Source: Pseudomonas sp. Bout1
GTDB lineage: Bacteria > Pseudomonadota > Gammaproteobacteria > Pseudomonadales > Pseudomonadaceae
Assembly (NCBI RefSeq): GCF_034314165.1
Contig: NZ_JAVIWK010000001.1
Span: 1,813,001 to 1,877,000, forward strand
DNA: 64,000 nucleotides
Direction of reading: 5' to 3'
Both the position numbers and the translations under genes were made by a program. The stretch's first letter is position 1; each line of letters opens with the position of its first letter. The notes under the pieces were generated by a model. It saw nothing but the letters and a program-made list of their open reading frames with translations, had not been told where the DNA came from and ran no database searches. Below are positions 35,299 through 43,064 of the stretch, piece after piece.

Positions 35299-36639
35299 CT
35301 ACAGGTTTTCCAAGGTTTGTAACAACACCCGCACCTTGGTCATCGACTCCTGATACTCCGCCTGCCATTGCGAGTCTGCGACGATCCCGCCGCCGCCCCA
35401 GCAGCACACCTGACCATCCTTGACCAGCAGGCTGCGGATCGCGATGGAGCTGTCCATCTCGCCGCGCACGTCCAGGTACAGCAGCGAACCGCAATACAAC
35501 CCGCGCCGGGTCGGCTCCAGCTCATCGATGATCTGCATCGCGCGAATCTTCGGCGCGCCGGTGATCGAGCCGCCGGGGAAACTGCCGGCGATCAGGTCGA
35601 GGGCGTCTTTATCGTCGGCTAATTCGCCGGTGACGCTGCTCACCAGGTGATGCACATTCGGATAGCTTTCCAGGCTGAACAACTCCGGCACTTTCACCGA
35701 GCCGGTGCGGCAGGTGCGGCCCAGGTCGTTGCGCAGCAGGTCGACGATCATCAGGTTCTCGGCACGATCCTTCGGGCTGGCCAGCAGTTCGGCGGCGTTG
35801 GCCGCATCTTCCGCAGGCGTTGCACCGCGTGGCCGAGTGCCCTTGATCGGGCGGGTTTCCACCTGGCCCTGGCTGATTTTGACGAAGCGCTCCGGCGACA
35901 AACTCAACACCGCACCATTATCCGGCAGGCTCTGGAACCCGGAAAACGGCGTCGGGCACGCTTCGCGCAGGGCGCAGTACGCCACCCACGGATCGCCACC
36001 GCACTGGGCGCGAAAGCGTTGGGCAAAGTTGACCTGGTAGCAGTCGCCAGCCTGGATGTAGGCCTGGATGCGGGCGAGGGCGTGTTCGTAGGTTTGCGCT
36101 GTAATGTCCGGGGCCATCGCGCCGTGCAGCTTGAAGGTTGCCAGCGGGCTGATGGCCGGCTGGCTGAACAAAGTGATCAGACGTTGCCGTTCGCTTTCCA
36201 CCAGCTTGGGGTGGAACACCAATTGGCTGGTCTGCGCCTGGTGATCGCTGATCAAGGCCCAGGCGTACAGGCCAAAGCGCGCGTCCGGCAGGTGCAGGTC
36301 GTCCACGGCCACGTGCGGCAGGTGCTCAAGATGGCGACCGAAATCGTAGCTCAGGTAGCCGATCAGGCCGCCGGCAAAGGGCAGTTCGTAGGGCGCGGGA
36401 ATCGTGGCCTCACCCAACAACCTCAGGTTTTCCCGCAAGCGTTGCAGGAAATCGCTGCCGCTTTCGTCAGGCCATACCGCCAGGGTCGCCTCGGGCCAGG
36501 CGCTCAACAGGTCATAACGGCCGCGTTCGGCCGTTGGCCGGCCACTGTCCAGCAGCACGGCGCCGGGTGCATGGCGAATCGCCGCGAAATACTTGGCAGG
36601 GTTGGCCCGGTAGGGCAGCGGATGTACGGAGCAGCTCAC
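35299..36639 (-). CDS. pabB: Aminodeoxychorismate synthase component I
   Basis: A 446-aa chorismate-utilising enzyme making 4-amino-4-deoxychorismate for folate. The conserved C-terminal block includes CYQVNFAQRF, SLSPERFVKI, RPIKGTRPRG, NLMIVDLLRNDLGR and FPGGSITGAPK. Lys in PIKGTRPRG is the nucleophile-type residue that distinguishes PabB from TrpE. Glutamine supply would come from PabA encoded elsewhere. It ends 5 bases after... before the next minus-strand frame begins, and that short spacing suggests co-transcription with the downstream-lying operon at 36645-39702. Confidence 0.93.
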   Translation of the reverse strand: MSCSVHPLPYRANPAKYFAAIRHAPGAVLLDSGRPTAERGRYDLLSAWPEATLAVWPDESGSDFLQRLRENLRLLGEATIPAPYELPFAGGLIGYLSYDFGRHLEHLPHVAVDDLHLPDARFGLYAWALISDHQAQTSQLVFHPKLVESERQRLITLFSQPAISPLATFKLHGAMAPDITAQTYEHALARIQAYIQAGDCYQVNFAQRFRAQCGGDPWVAYCALREACPTPFSGFQSLPDNGAVLSLSPERFVKISQGQVETRPIKGTRPRGATPAEDAANAAELLASPKDRAENLMIVDLLRNDLGRTCRTGSVKVPELFSLESYPNVHHLVSSVTGELADDKDALDLIAGSFPGGSITGAPKIRAMQIIDELEPTRRGLYCGSLLYLDVRGEMDSSIAIRSLLVKDGQVCCWGGGGIVADSQWQAEYQESMTKVRVLLQTLENL

Positions 36640-36644
36640 AGGAT

Positions 36645-37631
36645 TCAGCCCTCGACCGCAGGAATATGCCCAAACATTTCCTGCACAAACTTCACGCGCT
36701 CCTCGGGAGTTTCCGTTACGCCGGCCGCCTTCAGCTCTTCGAGCCGCGCCTCCACCGCATGGGTGCGCAAGGTCAGGCCGCAGTCGTTGGCGATCTGGAT
36801 ATTCAGCCCCGGGCGAGCGTTAAGCTCCAGGATCAATGGACCCTTTTCCTGGTCCAGCACCATGTCCACGCCGATATAACCCAGGCCGCACAGTTCATAG
36901 CAACCGGCGGCGAGCTTCATGAAGCCGTCCCAGTTGGGCAGTTGCACGCCGTCTACCGCGTTGGTGGTGTCGGGGTGCTTGGTGATGATGTTGTTCAGCC
37001 AGGTGCCGCGCAAGGTCAGGCCGGTGGCCAGGTCGACACCCACGCCAATCGCGCCCTGGTGCAGGTTGGCCTTGCCGCCGGACTGCCGGGTGGGCAGGCG
37101 GAGCATGGCCATTACCGGGTAGCCCATCAGCACAATGATGCGGATGTCCGGCACGCCTTCGTAGCTGATGCTCTTGAAGATCTGGTCGGGCACCACGCGG
37201 TATTCGATCAGCGCCCGGTCACGGTGGCCGCCCAGGGAATACAGGCCGGTGAGGATGCTGGAAATCTGATGCTCGATCTCTTCATGGCTGATGATCTTGC
37301 CGGAGACGGTGCGATAGCGGCCTTCGAAACGGTCGGCGATCACCAGGATCCCGTCACCGCCGGCGCCCTGGGCCGGCTTGATCACAAAGTCGCTGCGCCC
37401 ACCGATGATGTCGTCGAGCTTGTCGATTTCTTTCTCGGTGGAAATAACCCCGTACATTTGCGGCACATGGATGCCGGCCGCCATCGCCCGTTCCTTGGTG
37501 ATGATCTTGTCATCCACGATCGGGTACAGGCTGCGCTTGTTGTACTTGAGCACGTAGTCGGCGTTACGCCGGTTGATGCCCATGATCCCCCGCGCTTCGA
37601 GGGCCTTCCAGGTCTTCCAGAAGCCGAACAT
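36645..37631 (-). CDS. ATP-grasp, alpha-L-glutamate ligase-like protein
   Basis: A 328-aa RimK-like ATP-grasp protein: SDFVIKPAQGAGGDGILVI (ATP lysine and Gly loop) and LELNARPGLNIQIANDCGL (Mg-binding Glu/Asn). RimK relatives ligate amino acids to peptide termini. The ATG overlaps the stop of the upstream 7TM-transglutaminase gene, and a retropepsin-like gene precedes that, so the three form an operon. From memory, similar gene sets in P. aeruginosa were linked to osmosensitivity (Rlo); I give that with low certainty. Confidence 0.88.
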   Translation of the reverse strand: MFGFWKTWKALEARGIMGINRRNADYVLKYNKRSLYPIVDDKIITKERAMAAGIHVPQMYGVISTEKEIDKLDDIIGGRSDFVIKPAQGAGGDGILVIADRFEGRYRTVSGKIISHEEIEHQISSILTGLYSLGGHRDRALIEYRVVPDQIFKSISYEGVPDIRIIVLMGYPVMAMLRLPTRQSGGKANLHQGAIGVGVDLATGLTLRGTWLNNIITKHPDTTNAVDGVQLPNWDGFMKLAAGCYELCGLGYIGVDMVLDQEKGPLILELNARPGLNIQIANDCGLTLRTHAVEARLEELKAAGVTETPEERVKFVQEMFGHIPAVEG

Positions 37632-39163
37632 TACGAGTCAGCCTTGAGGAAGGCCTTGAAACGTACCAGTTCGGTGAGGCGGTAGCCGCGATAGCGACCC
37701 ATGGCCAGCATGAAGCCCACCAGGATCAAAAGGATCGCCGGGAAGGTGAACACGAAGTAGATCAGCTCCGGCACGCTCATGATGATGTGGGCCAGGGAGG
37801 CGGCGAACAGCGTGCCGATCGCGACTTTCATCGCATGGCCGCCACCGCGTTCTTCCCAGGTGATCGACAGGCGTTCGATGGTCATGGTCAGAATCACCAT
37901 CGGGAACAGCGCCACCGACAACCCGCGCTCCAGGCCCAGCTTGTGGCTGAACAGGCTGATGGCCGCGATCAGCACCACCACGAAGGTCAGCACCACCGAC
38001 AGCCTCGGCAGCATCTGCAGCTTCAAGTGTTCCAGGTAGGACCGCAGCGATAACCCCAGCGCGGTAATAATGGTGAACAGCACAATCCCGAAGCCCAGTT
38101 GCGTTTCCCGGAACGCCAGGGCAATCAGCACCGGCGTAAAGGTGCCGAGGGTTTGCAGGCCGATCAGGTTGCGCAGGATCAGGATCACCAGCACGCCAAT
38201 CGGGATCATCACCATGATCATGAAGGTCTGCTGGGTTTGCAGCGGCAGGCCATACAGCGAGTATTCGAGGAAGTTGGCGTCAGTGTTTTCGTCGGTCAGC
38301 TTGGCCAGGCGAATCGCGTTCATTTCGCTGTTGTTGAGGCTGAAGGTCACCATGGCCTTTTTGCCACCCTCGACGGTGATCAGGTTTTCATCGCCGGTCC
38401 ACCACAGCAGGCGGTCGCTCGGCAGGCCTTGTTCGCCGGTGTCCGGGTTGAAGTACAGCCAGTCATTGCCGTTGAAGCTGCGCAGCCAGAGTTCCGGGGT
38501 TTGCGGCTGGTCGGCCACCAGGCGGATGGTATGGACCTTTTCCACCGGCACGTGGGCGATGGACAGCAGCAACTCGACGATCTTGGCCTTGTGCGGCGTG
38601 GACGGGTCGCCCGCCAGCAGCAGCTTCACGTTATCGTCATTGAGGTTGTTGGTGCGCTTGATGGCTTCGCTGATAAACGTCTCGACGTCGGCCGAGTGCT
38701 GGCGAATCGGTGCCAGCAGGGCTTCGGCGGCGATTTTTTCCGGGCCGTCGACGGCGATGCTGTCGCGGAAGGTCGGGCCCTTGACCTTGACCTTTTCACC
38801 GCTGTAACGCTTGGTCAGCACCAGGCGGTAGTAGAGGGTCTGGTTGCCCTTGGCCCGGCGTGCCGACCAGGTGACCTTGCGGTTGCCATCGAGGCGGTTG
38901 ACGCTCACGCCGTAGTTATTGGAAATAAAGCTTTCATTCAGGCTCACGAAGTCGCGGCTCAGGGGCGGCACGAACATCTGGATTTTCACCGGGTCCTTGG
39001 CGCTGGCGACGAACTCGACCTTGGCGTCGATGTTCCACAGGTCGTCAGTGGCGTCCTCGGTGACGGGGATCCCCAGCACGAAAATCTGATAGGCGGTGAC
39101 CGAAATACCCAGCACCACCAACACGGCGATCAGGATTTTCAGGTGCAAATTAAGAGAGCGCAT
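37631..39163 (-). CDS. Inactive transglutaminase-like / seven-TM protein
   Basis: A 510-aa inner-membrane protein. One N-terminal helix (residues 8-30) anchors a periplasmic domain of about 220 residues resembling an inactive transglutaminase (VETFISEAIKRTNNLNDDNVK and WLYFNPDTGEQG). Seven helices follow from about residue 255 (TFMIMVMIPIGVLVILILRN) to the C-terminus. It overlaps the ATP-grasp gene by one base and starts 5 bases after the retropepsin-like gene; the three products are probably a membrane system acting on a periplasmic peptide. Confidence 0.88.
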   Translation of the reverse strand: MRSLNLHLKILIAVLVVLGISVTAYQIFVLGIPVTEDATDDLWNIDAKVEFVASAKDPVKIQMFVPPLSRDFVSLNESFISNNYGVSVNRLDGNRKVTWSARRAKGNQTLYYRLVLTKRYSGEKVKVKGPTFRDSIAVDGPEKIAAEALLAPIRQHSADVETFISEAIKRTNNLNDDNVKLLLAGDPSTPHKAKIVELLLSIAHVPVEKVHTIRLVADQPQTPELWLRSFNGNDWLYFNPDTGEQGLPSDRLLWWTGDENLITVEGGKKAMVTFSLNNSEMNAIRLAKLTDENTDANFLEYSLYGLPLQTQQTFMIMVMIPIGVLVILILRNLIGLQTLGTFTPVLIALAFRETQLGFGIVLFTIITALGLSLRSYLEHLKLQMLPRLSVVLTFVVVLIAAISLFSHKLGLERGLSVALFPMVILTMTIERLSITWEERGGGHAMKVAIGTLFAASLAHIIMSVPELIYFVFTFPAILLILVGFMLAMGRYRGYRLTELVRFKAFLKADS

Positions 39164-39168
39164 TCAAA

Positions 39169-39702
39169 TTACTCGGCGGTATGAGCGTCGGTGGCGCAGG
39201 CAGGTTTGCCCGCCGCGTATTTAAGACTGGGGTCGACCAGCGCATCAAAGCGTTTCAGCGCTTCGGAGCCGATCAGCAGCGGATATTGGAAGGCGCTGCG
39301 GTCAGTCAAGTTCACTTCGATACTGCGTAAAGCGGTGCCCATGCAGATGTCCAGGGCGATGACTGGGCGGGCGGTGTAGTTTTTGTCTTCATCGGGGTCG
39401 TAGTCACCGGCGCGGCGCTTGATCTTGCTGACGCGGGCCAGGGGACGCTCGATGGGGTGGGAGTGTGCGGTGTCGATAGCCAGGTAGAAGCGCACCCAGG
39501 ATTCGCCGTTGCGCTTGAAACGCTTGATGTCGCGGGCGCTCAAGGACGCGGTCTTGGCGCCGGTGTCGAGTTTGGCGGCCACTTCCAGGTCAATGCCCGC
39601 CAACTTGGCGTATTCATTGAGGCCATACACGGTTTTCTCGGCAGCAACGCCAAGTCCCGGTATAGACAGCAGGAGCAAAAGGGGGAAGGGCTTGAGTCTC
39701 AT
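39169..39702 (-). CDS. Exported retropepsin-like protease (RimB/RloA type)
   Basis: A 177-aa protein with a signal peptide (MRLKPFPLLLLLSIPGLGVA). The aspartic-protease-like motif is KLDTGAKTASLSARD and the second half has RPVIALDICMGT and PLLIGSEALKRF. The family was first called ATP-dependent zinc protease, but the DTGA motif is that of retropepsins. First gene of the three-gene operon; export suggests a periplasmic substrate, unlike cytoplasmic RimB. Confidence 0.87.
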   Translation of the reverse strand: MRLKPFPLLLLLSIPGLGVAAEKTVYGLNEYAKLAGIDLEVAAKLDTGAKTASLSARDIKRFKRNGESWVRFYLAIDTAHSHPIERPLARVSKIKRRAGDYDPDEDKNYTARPVIALDICMGTALRSIEVNLTDRSAFQYPLLIGSEALKRFDALVDPSLKYAAGKPACATDAHTAE

Positions 39703-39887
39703 AAATCCTGACGCGATGCCGTGCGATGTTCAATTCAAGGCGACTGGCATTGCTGCGCAATCTCTGGTGCGCCTTTTCATCCATGGATGTCAGGCAAAAG
39801 TGGCCGGCATTCTAACATGAAGGTTTTCTTGCGCCAGCGCTGGCAGCCGGCCATGCCCCGATAGAGTGCAAGGCTGGTTATTAGACG

Positions 39888-39899
39888 ATTGTCGACAAT
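39888..39899. promoter_or_regulatory. GntR operator, distal palindrome
   Basis: ATTGTCGACAAT is a perfect 12-bp palindrome 73 bp before the GntR start. A second copy of its core lies at the start codon, so autoregulation of the prp cluster is likely. Confidence 0.7.
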
Positions 39900-39961
39900 G
39901 TGTATTTATTCTTTGACTATTTGGGCCTGATTGGCTAGTTTTTGCGGCATTGCTTTTAAAG

Positions 39962-39972
39962 GTGTCGACAAT
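39962..39972. promoter_or_regulatory. GntR operator, proximal copy
   Basis: GTGTCGACAAT ends at the base before the GntR start codon and contains the perfect TGTCGACA core of the distal site, about 73 bases away (roughly seven helical turns). Confidence 0.65.
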
Positions 39973-40686
39973 ATGCTGGATCAACTGGAAACCCCAGTCG
40001 TAGCCCCAGACGATTCCCAGACCATGTCCGAGAACGTCTTCCGGCGTATCCAGGCCGCCATCGTCAAGGGCGAGATTGCCCCCGGCAGCAAGATCTCCGA
40101 GCCGGAACTGGCGCGCACCTATGGCATCAGCCGTGGCCCGCTGCGCGAGGCGATCCACCGCTTGGAAGGCCAGCGCCTGCTGGTGCGCATCCCCCATGTG
40201 GGCGCGCGAGTGGTCTCCTTGAGCCATGAAGAGCTGATCGAACTCTACGAAATCCGCGAATCCCTGGAAGGCATGGCCTGCCGCCTGGCGGCCGAGCGCA
40301 TGACCGACGCCGAGATCGAAGAGTTGCGCCAGGTGTTGCACACCCACGAGCGCGATGCGGCGTTCCAGGCCGGTGTGGGCTATTACCAGCAGGAAGGCGA
40401 CTTCGATTTTCATTACCGGATAATTCAAGGCGCCGGCAACCGCACCCTCACCCAAATGCTGTGCGGCGAGCTGTATCAGTTGGTGCGCATGTACCGCATC
40501 CAGTTCTCCGCCACCCCCAATCGTCCACGCCAGGCCTTTGCCGAGCATCACCGCATTCTTGACGCGATTGCCGATCGCGACGGTGAACTGGCCGAGTTGT
40601 TGATGCGCCGTCATATCGGCGCTTCCAAACGCAACATTGCCCGTCACTTCCCGGACGGCGCTCCCCAATCACGAGGTGAGTCATGA
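39973..40686 (+). CDS. GntR family regulator of the methylcitrate cluster
   Basis: A 237-aa FadR-type GntR protein. The winged helix-turn-helix is in [20 protein letters not shown] with [20 protein letters not shown], and the all-helical FCD effector domain follows ([34 protein letters not shown] with metal-type His). I start it at the ATG at 39973 ([18 protein letters not shown]), just after the proximal operator. It overlaps prpB by 4 bases and should repress the cluster until propionate metabolites accumulate. Confidence 0.92.
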   Translation: MLDQLETPVVAPDDSQTMSENVFRRIQAAIVKGEIAPGSKISEPELARTYGISRGPLREAIHRLEGQRLLVRIPHVGARVVSLSHEELIELYEIRESLEGMACRLAAERMTDAEIEELRQVLHTHERDAAFQAGVGYYQQEGDFDFHYRIIQGAGNRTLTQMLCGELYQLVRMYRIQFSATPNRPRQAFAEHHRILDAIADRDGELAELLMRRHIGASKRNIARHFPDGAPQSRGES

Positions 40687-41576
40687 GTTCCAATAACAAC
40701 ATCACTCCAGGCCAGCGTTTCCGTGACGCCGTTGCCAGCGAGCAGCCTTTGCAAGTCGTTGGCGCGATCAACGCCAACCACGCGCTGCTGGCCAAGCGCG
40801 CCGGTTTCAAGGCGATCTACCTGTCGGGTGGCGGGGTGGCTGCCGGCTCCCTCGGCGTGCCGGACTTGGGGATTACCGGCCTGGATGACGTACTGACCGA
40901 CGTGCGCCGCATCACCGACGTGTGCGACCTGCCGCTGCTGGTGGACGTGGACACCGGCTTCGGCTCCTCGGCATTCAACGTGGCGCGTACCGTCAAGTCG
41001 ATGATCAAGTTCGGCGCGGCGGCGATCCATATCGAAGACCAGGTAGGCGCCAAGCGTTGCGGCCATCGCCCGAACAAAGAAATCGTGTCCCAGCAGGAAA
41101 TGGTCGACCGCATCAAGGCCGCCGTGGATGCGCGCACCGATGACAGCTTTGTGATCATGGCCCGCACCGATGCGTTGGCCGTGGAAGGCCTGGAGTCGGC
41201 CCTGGAACGTGCCGCCGCCTGCATCGAAGCCGGTGCCGATATGGTGTTCCCGGAAGCCATCACTGAACTTGAGATGTACAAGCTGTTCGCCTCCCGGGTG
41301 AAAGCGCCGATTTTGGCCAACATCACCGAATTTGGCGCCACGCCGCTCTATACAGTCGATCAGTTGAAATCTGCGGATGTTTCCATCGTGCTGTACCCGC
41401 TCTCGGCGTTCCGCGCCATGAACAAGGCCGCCGAAAACGTCTACACCGCGATCCGTCGCGACGGCACCCAGCAGAACGTGATCGACACCATGCAAACCCG
41501 CATGGAGCTTTACGATCGCATCGACTATCACACCTTCGAGCAGAAGCTCGACGCGCTGTTCGCCGCCAAAAAATAA
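40683..41576 (+). CDS. prpB: 2-methylisocitrate lyase
   Basis: A 297-aa enzyme cleaving methylisocitrate to pyruvate and succinate. The isocitrate-lyase-fold signatures [42 protein letters not shown] (active-site KRCGH) and [12 protein letters not shown] are present. First structural gene of the methylcitrate cycle here. Confidence 0.97.
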   Translation: MSSNNNITPGQRFRDAVASEQPLQVVGAINANHALLAKRAGFKAIYLSGGGVAAGSLGVPDLGITGLDDVLTDVRRITDVCDLPLLVDVDTGFGSSAFNVARTVKSMIKFGAAAIHIEDQVGAKRCGHRPNKEIVSQQEMVDRIKAAVDARTDDSFVIMARTDALAVEGLESALERAAACIEAGADMVFPEAITELEMYKLFASRVKAPILANITEFGATPLYTVDQLKSADVSIVLYPLSAFRAMNKAAENVYTAIRRDGTQQNVIDTMQTRMELYDRIDYHTFEQKLDALFAAKK

Positions 41577-41590
41577 AGGCTGTTCGCTCA

Positions 41591-41676
41591 CTGTAGGAGC
41601 CGGCTTGCCGGCGATGGCGCCTTCAAGGATTGCGCCGATATCGGGGGACTCATCGCCGGCAAGCCGGCTCCTACAG
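41591..41676. repeat. REP pair between prpB and prpC
   Basis: Facing units CTGTAGGAGCCGGCTTGCCG and CGGCAAGCCGGCTCCTACAG. This is the GTAGGAGCCGG subtype, unlike the GTGGGAGC pairs elsewhere. It may attenuate or stabilise the prp transcript between the two genes. Confidence 0.92.
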
Positions 41677-41731
41677 TAGAGGGTGTGTTGTGAACACGCC
41701 TCCCTGAATAACTACAAGATTGGAGATAACC

Positions 41732-42859
41732 ATGGCTGAAGCAAAAGTACTGAGTGGCGCTGGCCTGCGTGGCCAGGTTGCCGGGCAAACCGCGCTGTCC
41801 ACCGTGGGCCAGGAAGGTGCCGGCCTGACCTACCGCGGCTACGACGTACGTGAACTCGCCGCCGACGCGCAGTTTGAAGAAGTCGCCTACCTGCTGCTCT
41901 ACGGCGAACTGCCGACCCAAGCTGAACTGGCGGCCTACACCGCCAAGCTCGGCAAACTGCGTGACCTGCCGCAAGCGCTTAAAGAAGTGCTGGAACGCAT
42001 CCCCGCCGACGCCCACCCGATGGACGTGATGCGCACCGGCTGCTCGTTCCTGGGCAACATCGAGCCGGAGAAAGACTTCTCTGTGCAGCGCGATGTGACC
42101 GACCGCCTGCTGGCCGCGTTCCCGGCGATCATGTGCTACTGGTATCGCTTCAGCCACGACGGCCAGCGCATCAATTGCGTGACCGACGAGCCGTCCATCG
42201 GCGGCCACTTCCTGCACCTGCTGCACGACAAGAAGCCGAGCGACTTGCACGTCAAGGTGATGAACGTGTCGCTGATCCTCTACGCCGAGCACGAGTTCAA
42301 CGCCTCGACCTTCACCGCGCGTGTCTGCGCGTCGACCCTGTCCGACCTGTATTCCTGCGTCACCGCAGCCATCGGTTCCCTGCGTGGCCCGCTGCACGGC
42401 GGCGCCAATGAAGCGGCGATGGAGATGATCGAGCGTTTCTCTTCTGCCCAGGAAGCGGTGGAAGGCACCCTCGGCATGCTGGCGCGCAAGGACAAGATCA
42501 TGGGCTTTGGCCACGCGATCTATAAAGACAGCGACCCGCGTAATGAGGTGATCAAGGGCTGGTCGAAAAAACTCGCAGACGAAGTGGGCGACACCGTACT
42601 GTTCAACGTTTCCGAAGCCATCGACAAGACCATGTGGGAGCAGAAGAAACTGTTCCCCAACGCCGACTTCTACCATGCCTCGGCGTACCACTTCATGGGC
42701 ATCCCGACCAAGCTGTTCACCCCGATTTTCGTCTGCTCGCGGCTTACAGGATGGGCCGCGCATGTATTTGAACAGCGAGCCAACAACCGCATCATCCGTC
42801 CGAGCGCCGAGTACATCGGCGTTGAGCAGCGCAAGTTCGTGCCAATCGAACGTCGCTGA
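41732..42859 (+). CDS. prpC: 2-methylcitrate synthase
   Basis: A 375-aa citrate-synthase-fold enzyme condensing propionyl-CoA with oxaloacetate. Catalytic stretches are GQTALSTVGQEGAGLTYRGY at the start, LYAEHEFNASTFTARVCAST (active His), SLRGPLHGGANEAAMEM and GFGHAIYKDSDPR. The ATG at 41732 has TGGAG 9 bases upstream. It is separated from its neighbours by REP pairs on both sides. Confidence 0.97.
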   Translation: MAEAKVLSGAGLRGQVAGQTALSTVGQEGAGLTYRGYDVRELAADAQFEEVAYLLLYGELPTQAELAAYTAKLGKLRDLPQALKEVLERIPADAHPMDVMRTGCSFLGNIEPEKDFSVQRDVTDRLLAAFPAIMCYWYRFSHDGQRINCVTDEPSIGGHFLHLLHDKKPSDLHVKVMNVSLILYAEHEFNASTFTARVCASTLSDLYSCVTAAIGSLRGPLHGGANEAAMEMIERFSSAQEAVEGTLGMLARKDKIMGFGHAIYKDSDPRNEVIKGWSKKLADEVGDTVLFNVSEAIDKTMWEQKKLFPNADFYHASAYHFMGIPTKLFTPIFVCSRLTGWAAHVFEQRANNRIIRPSAEYIGVEQRKFVPIERR

Positions 42860-42906
42860 GTGGTGGGAATCTGAGGTGCCGGTTTTCAGGATTGGAACCG
42901 GTTCAA

Positions 42907-42995
42907 TGTGGGAGCTGGCTTGCCTGCGATAGCACCACCTTGGTGTAACTGACACACCGAGGTGCCTGCATCGCGGGCAAGCCCGGCTCCCACAG
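42907..42995. repeat. REP pair between prpC and acnD
   Basis: Facing units TGTGGGAGCTGGCTTGCCTG and GCGGGCAAGCCCGGCTCCCA, with the complementary stretches CACCTTGGTGT and ACACCGAGGTG between them. Confidence 0.9.
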
Positions 42996-43064
42996 GGACC
43001 GTGTTCATCCAGGCCAATGCCACAGGTTTTTGCTGTACACCTTACCGTGACCGAGTCCGAGCCT

